Part shown: one piece after another, positions 1 through 7,062 of the stretch
How the letters are laid out: every line of letters starts with the position of its first letter
Numbering within the stretch: the stretch's first letter is position 1
Origin: Bog-756 sp963829235
GTDB lineage: Bacteria > Actinomycetota > Acidimicrobiia > Acidimicrobiales > RAAP-2
Direction: 5' to 3'
Assembly: GCA_963829235.1 (NCBI GenBank)
Contig: CAWHIF010000001.1
Coordinates: 200,675-264,674 of the forward strand
Length of the DNA: 64,000 nucleotides
Position numbers and translations under genes: made by a program
The notes under the pieces: generated by a model
What the model saw: the letters and a program-made list of their open reading frames with translations, nothing else
What the model was told of the DNA's origin: nothing
Databases searched by the model: none

Positions 1-2
1 GG

Positions 3-794
3 CGCGTCTACGCCGGCTCCCCGGACAATTGGGGGGAACGGTTCACGGTCGGGGCCGTGCCCGTGTTCAAGTACCTCGAGAGCCAGGACATCGACGAGGT
101 CGGATACACGCTGCGCACGGCATCGTTGATGACCGACCCGGAGTACTACTTCGACCAGTCGAATCCGGGCGATTACCGGCTGTTCGGGGTCCGGTACATC
201 CTTGCGCCCGAAAGGAGGCGACCACCGGTTCCGGCCCGCCTGGTCATGGTCCGGGGGCCGTACGCCCTCTGGGAGCTGCCCTCCGTCGGGTACGCCTTCA
301 TCGCCGGGGTCGTCGGTACGCTCACCGAGAACCGGGCCGACGTCGGGCTCCGGTCGGTGCCCTACCTCCGCTCGGCACTGCCCGAGGAGGGGAAGGCGCT
401 CCTCGTGAACTACGCCGGGGGCCGGGCCCCGGCCGTGCCTGCATCCGAGCGCACGCCGGCCGCGGGCGGAGACGGGGAGGTGCTCTCCGAGCACGCCCGG
501 CTCGATCAGGGCTCGGCCCGGATGGTCGTCCGGATGCGGCAACGGGCCCTGGTGGTGCTGTCGGCGTCGTTCGATCCGGGTTGGACCGTGCTCGTCGACG
601 GCCGGGTGGCGAATCCGATCATGGTGGCACCGGCCCTCGTCGGGGTCAGCGTCGGGCCGGGCACCCACCAGGTCGTCTTCCAGTATCAGGGCTTCTCCTT
701 CTACGTACCGCTCCTGCTCGTCACCCTCGCAGTGCTGGTCATCGCCCTCGTCTACGACCGCAGGAGAAGAGGCAGGCGAACAACGGACGCGTGA
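3..794 (+). CDS. C-terminal part of a large multi-pass membrane protein (YfhO-like), partial
   Basis: The frame is open from the first bases of the window, so this is the 3' end of a longer gene; a GTG at 57 is internal rather than a start. The visible 263 residues contain Gly-Asp-Tyr-Arg-Leu-Phe-Gly-Val-Arg-Tyr, a pattern common in the soluble domain of YfhO-type and related membrane proteins ('the structure in which the residue finds itself must appear as a last resort'). A beta-rich segment with FDPGWTVLVDG follows, then one C-terminal hydrophobic span (PLLLVTLAVLVIALVY) and a basic tail RRRRGRR. Such proteins act in cell-envelope glycan or lipid modification. The family assignment rests on these motifs only; the catalytic N-terminal half lies outside the window. 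Confidence 0.72.
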   Translation, partial: RVYAGSPDNWGERFTVGAVPVFKYLESQDIDEVGYTLRTASLMTDPEYYFDQSNPGDYRLFGVRYILAPERRRPPVPARLVMVRGPYALWELPSVGYAFIAGVVGTLTENRADVGLRSVPYLRSALPEEGKALLVNYAGGRAPAVPASERTPAAGGDGEVLSEHARLDQGSARMVVRMRQRALVVLSASFDPGWTVLVDGRVANPIMVAPALVGVSVGPGTHQVVFQYQGFSFYVPLLLVTLAVLVIALVYDRRRRGRRTTDA

Positions 795-809
795 CGGCGC
801 GCCGCGCTC

Positions 810-1517
810 TCATCCCCCGGCACCGGAGGCGCTGCCGACCTGGCCGTCGGCACCTGACGTCGATCCGCCACCGGTGGAACTTCCTGGGGCCTGCATGATA
901 CCGGTGCTGCCGTTCCCCGACGTCGCCGCGCCATTGCTCCCAGCCGAGGCTCCCGCGGCACCGCCCGGCGTACCGGAGCCCGTCACGGCTCCGCCGGTCC
1001 CGGCGCTCCCCGCCCCCGCCCCCGCCGATCCCGCTCCTGATCCCGTTCCGGCTGATCCCGCCCCCGCGCCGCCTGCTCCGGCTGATCCCGCCCCCGCCCC
1101 CGCACCGCCTGCTCCGGCGCCGCCCGGGCTGCCGTTGATCCCGGTCTCCGTGCTGCCCGCCCCTGTGTTGCCCGTTCCCGTGTCGCCCGTTCCCGCAGTG
1201 ACGCCGGCTCCACCCGACCCGCCCGCAGTGCCGGCGCCCGTGGTGCCGGCACCGGTGGTGCCGGCGCCGGAAGTACCGGCCGGAGCACTCGAGCTGCCGG
1301 TGTTGCCGGTGCCACCTGAAGTGCCCGAATTTGCGGTGACACCGACGCCGTGCGGGTTGGACCCGAGTGATCCGTCGTAACCGGTGCCGCTGCTCGCGTT
1401 GGTGGTGAGCAGGGCGACCGAGATCCCGATGGCGACCAGCAGGGCGAGCCCGACCGTGGCTACCGTGACGGGATTCCGGACCCGTCGACGGCGGCGGTCC
1501 GGGCCGACGGCACTCAC
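810..1517 (-). CDS. Membrane-anchored Gly/Ala/Ser/Thr-rich low-complexity protein
   Basis: The 235-residue product starts at GTG 1517. A basic N-terminus (DRRRRRVRNP) is followed by one hydrophobic span (VTVATVGLALLVAIGISVALL), after which the rest is low complexity: Gly, Ala, Ser and Thr in repeats such as GAGTTGAGT and GAGSAGAG. This predicts a single membrane anchor with an extended outer domain, perhaps spanning the cell wall. No catalytic motif is visible. The opposite strand is also open (Ala/Pro-rich, 874-1380), as expected for GC repeats, but only the minus frame has a plausible anchor. It converges on the preceding membrane gene with a 15-bp gap. Function unknown. Confidence 0.6.
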   Translation of the reverse strand: MSAVGPDRRRRRVRNPVTVATVGLALLVAIGISVALLTTNASSGTGYDGSLGSNPHGVGVTANSGTSGGTGNTGSSSAPAGTSGAGTTGAGTTGAGTAGGSGGAGVTAGTGDTGTGNTGAGSTETGINGSPGGAGAGGAGAGAGSAGAGGAGAGSAGTGSGAGSAGAGAGSAGTGGAVTGSGTPGGAAGASAGSNGAATSGNGSTGIMQAPGSSTGGGSTSGADGQVGSASGAGG

Positions 1518-1875
1518 CTGCCGATCCTGGCGTCAATGGATGCCAGCGAGAGCCACCGGTGCGCCCACCGTGCTCCGAGAGCCGGTCCCGACCAACCCGC
1601 ACTGTGCATAGATCGTTCCTTTCGCAATCCGGTCGCCCGACCCCACTCCCGGTGAGGGGCCGGTCGAAGCGGCGATCGGGTCAGACCGCGCCGACAGAGC
1701 ATTGCACGGCGCGGGCTCATCAGCCTCCCTCGCCCGCAACGGCATCCGACCGACTGATCCCGCCGGGCCGGAGGGTCCCGAACCCGTCGGGCAGCCGCCG
1801 GGCGGTGGGCGCGGACTGATCCCACCGGGTCGCGCGGGTAGCGTCTCCGATGGCGACAGAGGCGAGGACCGGGGG
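1518..1875. other. Gap between divergent genes, no gene recognised
   Basis: This 358-bp stretch separates the minus-strand anchored protein from the aldehyde dehydrogenase. It has open frames in several directions but none with recognisable protein character. It must hold both promoters; I could not pick out convincing -35/-10 boxes. Confidence 0.5.
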
Positions 1876-3333
1876 ATGGTCATGGGCGCAGCGCAAGCAG
1901 ACGTTCGACCGGTGCGCCTGGCCATCGGGGGGACACTGGTGGCCGGTGCCGAGGGGACGTATCCCGTCTGCAACCCGGTCCGACCGGCAGAGGTCGTGGT
2001 GCAGGCTCCTTCTGCCTCACTTGGCCAGTTGGACCAGGCGGTGGCCGCGGCCCGCCAGGCCGCGCCCGCATGGGAAGGTCTCGGATTCGAAGCCCGGGTC
2101 TCCTGCCTCCAGGCCGCCTGCCAACAGTCGGAGGAGCGTTTCGACGTGGAGTCGGCCGCCGCGCTCCTGACCCGTGAGCACGGAAAGGTACTGGTCGAGG
2201 CCGTCTTCGATATGGCCACGACGGCCGGCATGCTCGGGGCCCTCGCCCCCCTGATGGCCGAGGCACTGCAGCCCCGCCCGGCGGGCAACGCGACCATCGA
2301 GCAGGTTCCTCATGGCGTCGTGGCGGCCATCCTCCCCTTCAACTGGCCCGCGGCGGTCATGGGCAACAAGATCATCCCGGCGTTGCTCGCCGGAAACACG
2401 GTGGTGGTCAAGACGCCCCCGACCTGTCCCGGAGCGGTCCTGGAGCTGGCCGCCGCCATTGCCGCCGGTCTCCCCCCGGGCGTGCTCAGCACCCTCAACG
2501 GCCCGAAGCCGGGGTTCGGCGCCGCGCTCGTTGCGCATCCGGGAATCGACATGGTCACCTTCACCGGCGGGTCCACCGCCGGACGGTCGGTGCTGGCAGC
2601 CTGCGCGCAGCACCTTCGCCCCGCGGTCCTCGAGCTCGGCGGCAACGATCCAGCCATCATCGCCCCCGATCTCGACCCCACCGAGGCCCTGGCCGACCGG
2701 CTGCTCGAGGCCGCCTTCACCACATCGGGACAGGTGTGCATGGCCATCAAGCGCCTGTACCTGCCGGCGGAGCGGATGGCGGAGTGGCGGGACGCCTTGG
2801 CCGAACGCCTGTCTCTGGCCGTCGTCGGAGACGGGCTCGAGGAGGGGGTGACCATGGGACCGGTGCACACCGAAGCCGCTCGGGACCGGGTCGAGGCCCT
2901 CATCGGCGACGCCGTCGGCGGCGGGGGGGTGGTGATCCGGCCGGCGTCGGTCGTCGGCCCGGGAACGGGATGGACGGTGTCCCCTGCCCTCGTCGTGGCC
3001 CCTGAACCCCGTGCGGGCATCGTCAAAGAAGAGCAGTTCGCGCCTGCGCTCCCCCTCCTCCCGTATGAACGACTCGACGACGCCGTCGAAGCAGCCAACG
3101 ACAACCGGTTCGGCCTGTGCGCCTCGGTGTGGAGCCAGGACCTCGACCTGGCCGGCTCGGTGGCGCGACGGCTCTCGGCCGGCACGGTGTGGACCAACGC
3201 CCACGGCATCGGGGCCATGGACCATCTGGCCCCGATGGGCGGCTGGGGTGAATCGGGACTGGGCCTGGAGATGGGCGTGGAGGGCATGGCGGCCTTCTCC
3301 CGACCCCGCGTGCTCCGGCGGGGATCGCTCTGA
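1876..3333 (+). CDS. NAD(P)-dependent aldehyde dehydrogenase
   Basis: This is a 485-residue member of the aldehyde dehydrogenase superfamily, which oxidises aldehydes to acids with NAD(P)+. Visible landmarks are the PFNWP segment (catalytic Asn), the FTGGSTAGR cofactor-binding Gly motif, the general base Glu253 in ELGGNDP and the nucleophile Cys288 in TTSGQVCMA. The C-terminal half has EEQFAPALP and NDNRFGLCASVWS. Length is normal. The ATG at 1876 is chosen because GAGG sits about 8 bases upstream and the family homology begins soon after; the frame stays open back to 1702, but that part looks non-coding. Asn-Asp after ELGG and Ala-Ile-Lys-Arg after the Cys suggest the succinate-semialdehyde or aliphatic branch. 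The exact substrate cannot be told. Confidence 0.9.
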   Translation: MVMGAAQADVRPVRLAIGGTLVAGAEGTYPVCNPVRPAEVVVQAPSASLGQLDQAVAAARQAAPAWEGLGFEARVSCLQAACQQSEERFDVESAAALLTREHGKVLVEAVFDMATTAGMLGALAPLMAEALQPRPAGNATIEQVPHGVVAAILPFNWPAAVMGNKIIPALLAGNTVVVKTPPTCPGAVLELAAAIAAGLPPGVLSTLNGPKPGFGAALVAHPGIDMVTFTGGSTAGRSVLAACAQHLRPAVLELGGNDPAIIAPDLDPTEALADRLLEAAFTTSGQVCMAIKRLYLPAERMAEWRDALAERLSLAVVGDGLEEGVTMGPVHTEAARDRVEALIGDAVGGGGVVIRPASVVGPGTGWTVSPALVVAPEPRAGIVKEEQFAPALPLLPYERLDDAVEAANDNRFGLCASVWSQDLDLAGSVARRLSAGTVWTNAHGIGAMDHLAPMGGWGESGLGLEMGVEGMAAFSRPRVLRRGSL

Positions 3334-3653
3334 CCGGTGATCGGCGGTGAGATTTCGGCCTCTGACCTGGAGCTTTGCTCGATCCGGAAAAATGTTGAAG
3401 AAATGGCTCAAGTTCGAGCCGGCAGGTGCCGATAGTGGTGACGTCAGGTCCGTCGAGCCGGGTTCCGCCACCTTGCTCCGGGCCTGACTCTCGGTGGCCT
3501 CACCTTGGGTGCCTTCACCCTCGGGTGGCATGACCCGGACGACGGGCTCCCGGACGACGGGCCCTCAGGCCTCCCGGCTCCCGGACGACGGGCTCCCGGA
3601 CGACGGGCTCCCGGACGACGGGCCCTCAGGCCTCCCGGCTCCCGGACTCCGAC
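3334..3653. other. Gap with tandem repeat, no gene recognised
   Basis: This 320-bp gap follows the aldehyde dehydrogenase and converges on the cupin gene. The second half is the tandem repeat listed separately. An open frame at 3505-3687 simply reads through the repeat (Pro/Gly/Arg) and is not credible. Confidence 0.5.
3535..3641. repeat. Tandem repeat of 15- and 31-bp units
   Basis: The order is A-B-A-A-B. A is CCGGACGACGGGCTC (15 bp) at 3535, 3581 and 3596; B is a 31-bp version of A extended by CCTCAGGCCTCCCGG, at 3550 and 3611. All copies appear identical, which points to recent expansion. It lies just beyond the stop of the cupin gene. Confidence 0.85.
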
Positions 3654-3971
3654 TCAGTCCTTGAGTTCGACGACGACCTCGAGATAGTCCTCGGCGCCGA
3701 CGTTGCGGGCCCGCTCGACCCCCCCACGCCGGACCGGGACCACCGCCCCCGGCACCACGTCGGCCTCGAAGTACTCACGGAACGGCCCTTCCGAATCGGC
3801 CTCGGGGACCACAGCAATGCGGTCGCCGGCCACCTGGACGAGGAGGTGGTCGAGCCGGTGCCGGTGGATGTCGCCCTCTTCTCCCGGGGCCAGGCGCACC
3901 TCCCAGACACGCACCCGGTCGTCCTCGTGGAGCAGCCTGGTGCCGACGTCGCCCATGGACCGCCCGGTCAT
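3654..3971 (-). CDS. Small cupin-fold protein
   Basis: This 105-residue product has a single cupin-like beta-barrel: VRVWEVRLAPGEEGDIHRHRLDHLLVQVAGDRIAV. The GEEGDIHRHRLDH stretch matches the first cupin metal-binding motif (two or three His). No partner catalytic domain is present. Its ATG overlaps the stop of the TetR gene (ATGA, 3968-3971), so the two are translated from one message. Small cupins in catabolic operons usually act as dioxygenase-like, isomerase or binding proteins; which applies here is unknown. An alternative ATG lies at 3956. Confidence 0.72.
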   Translation of the reverse strand: MTGRSMGDVGTRLLHEDDRVRVWEVRLAPGEEGDIHRHRLDHLLVQVAGDRIAVVPEADSEGPFREYFEADVVPGAVVPVRRGGVERARNVGAEDYLEVVVELKD

Positions 3972-4624
3972 CGCGCTCCCTCCTCGGCGAGACCCGCCCC
4001 CCGGAGACAGAAGCGCACCACATGGTCCACCTCCGATGCCGAAGGCCGGGTCCGCAGGATCAGGTGAGCGTGGAGGACCCCGAACACCAGCCGGTAGATG
4101 GCCTCGGCATCGTCACGGACCTCGGTGACCGACGACATCGCGGGAGACGCCGCGGCGAGGGGCTCCACCAGGAGACCCACCAACAGATCGGTCGACTCCC
4201 GTTGCTCCTCGGGGAACAGCTCCGACAGCCGGGCCTCGTTGGCCGCGAAGGGACGGGTGCGTGCCGCGGCCCGGACGTTCGAGGCCTGGGCCAGGACCCC
4301 CTCGATCCACGCCCTGATCTTGGCCGTCGCCGAGCCGGCCGCCTCCATGCGCAACACCAGGTAGTCGACGAGCCGCCGCCGGCCGTCATCGAGCAGTACC
4401 AGCATGAGCTCGTCCTTGGAGCGGAAGTACCGGTAGAAGCCCTGTGTCGACAGACCGCAGTGACCGAGGATGTCGCGCAGCGACGGTTCGAGACTGCCGG
4501 TCCGCTCGATGAAGTCGTAGGTCGCCTCCACGATCCGCTGCATCTCGCGGGCATACTCGGTCTGGCGGTCGATCGTCGTGCGTTCGACCGCCTGTCTGGC
4601 CAAGGTCTCGGTCATGCGCGACAT
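3968..4624 (-). CDS. TetR-family transcriptional regulator
   Basis: The 218-residue product has an N-terminal helix-turn-helix at about residues 48-68 (PSLRDILGHCGLSTQGFYRYFRSKDEL, a clear TetR signature) and an all-helical ligand-binding domain. The ATG at 4624 is preferred because GAGGA lies 6-10 bases upstream; the frame runs open to 4654. It is transcribed divergently from the acyl-CoA synthetase and co-translated with the downstream cupin. The inverted-repeat motif AGATCACTGTTCT at 4679-4691 lies in the shared upstream region and recurs ahead of the oxidoreductase operon, so it is the likely repressor of both. The ligand is probably an acyl-CoA or the acid substrate (inference). Confidence 0.9.
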   Translation of the reverse strand: MSRMTETLARQAVERTTIDRQTEYAREMQRIVEATYDFIERTGSLEPSLRDILGHCGLSTQGFYRYFRSKDELMLVLLDDGRRRLVDYLVLRMEAAGSATAKIRAWIEGVLAQASNVRAAARTRPFAANEARLSELFPEEQRESTDLLVGLLVEPLAAASPAMSSVTEVRDDAEAIYRLVFGVLHAHLILRTRPSASEVDHVVRFCLRGAGLAEEGAR

Positions 4625-4678
4625 CGTGTTCCTCGTTTTCGGGGGGTGGACCACCCAGCACGGCGTTCACCCACTCTA

Positions 4679-4691
4679 AGATCACTGTTCT
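4679..4691 (+). promoter_or_regulatory. Putative TetR operator 1, overlapping the -10 of the acyl-CoA synthetase promoter
   Basis: AGATCACTGTTCT is an imperfect inverted repeat (AGATC/GTTCT, 3-bp spacer). A -10-like TAAGAT at 4677-4682 overlaps it. It matches the motif AGAWCACYGTTCT seen also at 6192-6204 and, with mismatches, at 6214-6226. Location between the divergent regulator and its presumed target supports an operator. Confidence 0.5.
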
Positions 4692-4719
4692 TCACCAGCA
4701 AGACCAGTGAGGCCACGAC

Positions 4720-6182
4720 ATGCCGGGAACCAACGACCTGTTGATAGGCGACGTCTTCGCCAACGCGGCGCGCGCCGTCCCTCATCGGGTGGCAGCCGTT
4801 TCCGGTGACCGGGTCCTGACGTTCGGCGCTCTCGAGGCGAAGTCCAACCAGGTCCTCGGCGCGCTGGCATCCATGGGAATCGGCCGAGGATCGCGGGTGG
4901 TCCTGTGGTCGGGCACCGACCTCGACGCCGTCCCGCTGTTCGCGGCACTCAGCAAGCTGGGCGCACTCTTCATCCCGGTCAACGGCCTCCTCGGCCCGGA
5001 CGAGGCCGCAGAGATCTTCTCCGGGTGCCACCCACACCTCCTGATCACCGATGGCGGGCGCAGGGTACCGCCAGGGGCGCCGACCAGCACCACCCTCGAC
5101 GACCTCGGAGCTCTCGCCGACGGGCGGGGCGCCGGCCCGGTCGACATCGACGGCCTCTCGGGAGCTGATCCACACGTCGCCTTCTTCACCAGCGGGAGCA
5201 CCGGCAGTCCCAAGGGCGCGGTGCTGTCGCACGCCACCAACTACCTTCGAACCCACCCCGGAGCCCTGCTGGAGCCCCGGGGAGCGATGGTCTGCCCGTA
5301 CCCGCTCTTCCACATGGGGGCATGGACCATCGCCCTCCAGCAGTGGCAGGCCCGCGACGCCGTGATCCTCCTCGACTCGACGGGAGCCGAGGAGATCTGC
5401 GACGCGGTCGCCCGCCATCATGCGACCCGCATCAACTGCGTCCCGGCCGTCTGGCAGCGGATCATCGACCACCTCGACTCGTCGACCGGACATCCGCTCT
5501 CGTCGATCCGGTTCGCCGACACCGGCACCTCGGAGACCAGTGTCGACTTCCTCATGGCCGTCGAGCGCACCGTGCCCCAGGCCCACCTCCGCGTCTTCTA
5601 CGGGTCGACAGAGGCCGGGAGCGTCGCCTGCCTCGACCATGCCGACATCCGTCGGAAGCCGGGGAGCTGCGGGCCGCCCGGCTCCCGGCGTCAAGGTCCG
5701 CATCGGTCCGGAAGGGGAGCTGTCGGTCTCCAGCCCGCTCCTGTTCGACGGGTACCTCGACGATCCGGACGCCACGTCGGCGTGCCTGGTCGACGGCTGG
5801 TACCTGACCGGCGACCTCGCCGACGAGGATGACGACGGGTTCCTCCGCATCATGGGCCGGACCGGCGATCTGGTCCGTACCGGTGGCGAATCGGTCGTGC
5901 CCGCCGAGGTCGAGGCCGTGCTCGCCGCGCATCCCGGCGTCCGCGAGGTGGTCGTGCTCGGCCTCCCCGATCCGGCGTGGGGTGAGGTGGTGTGCGCGGT
6001 CATCGTCACCGACCCCGACGCGCCCACTCCGACCCTCGCCTCACTCCGCGGAGCTCTGTGCCGGCCGGCTGGCCCCCTTCAAGCACCCCCGCCGGGTGGA
6101 GGTGGTGGACTCGCTGCCCCGGACCGCGGCCACCGGCCAGGTCCGGCGTGGCGCGCTGGCCGAGATGCTGTGGGGCGGGTGA
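4720..6182 (+). pseudogene. AMP-dependent acyl-CoA synthetase/ligase, interrupted by two frameshifts
   Basis: ANL-superfamily acyl-CoA synthetase that activates a carboxylic acid with ATP and CoA. The N-terminal part has the phosphate loop FFTSGSTGSPKGAV and YGSTEAGS. Near 5674 the frame must move by one extra base to continue as PGVKVRIGPEGELSV and GWYLTGDLADEDDDGFLRIMGRTGD; near 6050 a second extra base is needed to reach LAPFKHPRRVEVVDSLPRTAATGQVRR, ending at 6182. Both breaks lie in G/C runs (single-base insertions). Total length is otherwise normal. The usual catalytic Lys of the final TGK motif is Gln (ATGQVRR), a possible loss of the adenylation function. It is either decaying or affected by sequence errors. 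It follows operator 1 and lies divergent to TetR. Confidence 0.8.
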
Positions 6183-6187
6183 TCCGC

Positions 6188-6217
6188 TTGCAGAACACCG
6201 TTCTTGGTTCATAGGAT
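6188..6217 (+). promoter_or_regulatory. Promoter of the 2-oxoacid oxidoreductase operon
   Basis: TTGCAG (6188-6193) and TAGGAT (6212-6217) are separated by 18 bp. The ATG at 6227 lies only about 10 bases beyond the -10, and there is no ribosome-binding site, so the transcript is probably leaderless or nearly so. Two copies of the putative TetR operator overlap it. Confidence 0.5.
6192..6204 (+). promoter_or_regulatory. Putative TetR operator 2
   Basis: AGAACACCGTTCT is a perfect 5-3-5 inverted repeat inside the promoter spacer. It is the best copy of the motif shared with 4679-4691. Confidence 0.55.
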
Positions 6218-6226
6218 CACTGTTTC
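6214..6226 (+). promoter_or_regulatory. Putative TetR operator 3
   Basis: GGATCACTGTTTC is a degenerate copy, 22 bp (about two helical turns) from operator 2 and directly abutting the start codon. The context TA(A/G)GATCACTGTT is shared with operator 1. Confidence 0.45.
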
Positions 6227-6808
6227 ATGGAGCGTGAGCTGATCTTGACGGGGATCGGGGGCCAGGGGATCCAGCTGGCCTCGGCCGTCATGGCCCGCGC
6301 CGCGGTGGACGAGCACCGTGAAGTCCAGGTCTTCGGGAGCTACGGCGGGATGATGCGGGGCGGGCCCACCGAGTCGACCGTCGTGGTCGCCGACCGCCCG
6401 GTCGAGGCCCCCCCGACCGTCGGCTCCGCCTGGTCGGTCATCCTCATGCACCACGACCACGCCGAGCACGCCTTGCGCTGCCTGCGACCGGACAGCGTGC
6501 TCCTCGTCAACAGCACCGTGGTGTCCGGGTCGCGGCTCGGACCCGGATGCCAGGTGGTGGAGATCCCGGCGTCCGCCATGGCCGTGGAGGTCGGCCACAT
6601 CATGGCCGCCTCGATGGTCATGATCGGGGCCCACGCGGCGCTGACCGGACTGGTCTCCCTGTCCTCACTGCTCCGCGCCTCGGGCGACTCGCTGCCGGCC
6701 TACCGGGCCCGGCATGCCGCACTCAACGAACAGGCCCTCGAGGCCGGCTTCTCCTCGGTGGAGCCCGGATCCGTGCCGGCTTGGCCCGAACGGGTGACCG
6801 CGAGCTGA
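6227..6808 (+). CDS. 2-oxoacid:acceptor oxidoreductase, gamma subunit
   Basis: This 193-residue protein has the catalytic gamma-domain signature of pyruvate/2-oxoacid:ferredoxin oxidoreductases: LTGIGGQGIQLASAVMARAA near the N-terminus, then VFGSYGGMMRGGPTESTVVVAD. The enzyme decarboxylates a 2-oxoacid oxidatively to an acyl-CoA and passes electrons to ferredoxin. Its stop overlaps the start of the ferredoxin subunit (TGATG at 6806-6810). The gene starts a tightly coupled operon running to 11806. It has no visible Shine-Dalgarno sequence and lies right behind the putative operators. Confidence 0.9.
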   Translation: MERELILTGIGGQGIQLASAVMARAAVDEHREVQVFGSYGGMMRGGPTESTVVVADRPVEAPPTVGSAWSVILMHHDHAEHALRCLRPDSVLLVNSTVVSGSRLGPGCQVVEIPASAMAVEVGHIMAASMVMIGAHAALTGLVSLSSLLRASGDSLPAYRARHAALNEQALEAGFSSVEPGSVPAWPERVTAS

Positions 6809-7062
6809 TGGATGAATCCCGGGCCGTGACGACCCGCGGGACCCTGGTCATCGACGTCGACGCCTGCAAGGGTTGCGATCTCTGCATCGACGCCTGCCCG
6901 CCCGGCGTCCTGGTCATGACCGAGCTCGAGGTCAACGCCCGCGGCTACCGCTACCCCCGGCTCCGGCCGGGCTGCACGGGATGCAGGGCCTGCTCGCAGA
7001 TCTGTCCCGACTTCGTGTTCCAGGTCTACAAGTACGACACCCCGATGGAGCTGGCCCGGTGA
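6808..7062 (+). CDS. 2-oxoacid:acceptor oxidoreductase, delta subunit (2x4Fe-4S ferredoxin)
   Basis: The 84-residue product has two CxxCxxCxxxCP clusters: Cys20, 23, 26, 30 and Cys56, 59, 62, 66. This is the electron-carrying delta subunit of four-part 2-oxoacid oxidoreductases. The ATG at 6808 overlaps the upstream stop, and the frame's longer upstream opening is only a shadow of the gamma gene. It is followed by the alpha-beta gene with a GTGA overlap at 7059-7062. Confidence 0.92.
   Translation: MDESRAVTTRGTLVIDVDACKGCDLCIDACPPGVLVMTELEVNARGYRYPRLRPGCTGCRACSQICPDFVFQVYKYDTPMELAR

Noticed and set aside
874..1380. Ala/Pro-rich open frame on the plus strand
   Set aside because: It is the mirror of the Gly/Ala-rich minus-strand gene; the minus frame has a basic N-terminus and membrane anchor, the plus frame has no signal or start context.
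1702..1875. N-terminal extension of the aldehyde dehydrogenase
   Set aside because: Residues are Gly/Pro/Arg-rich without homology, and a ribosome-binding site lies before ATG 1876.
3535..3641. Possible CRISPR array
   Set aside because: Units are contiguous with no unique spacers; it is a minisatellite. The same holds for all other repeat blocks.
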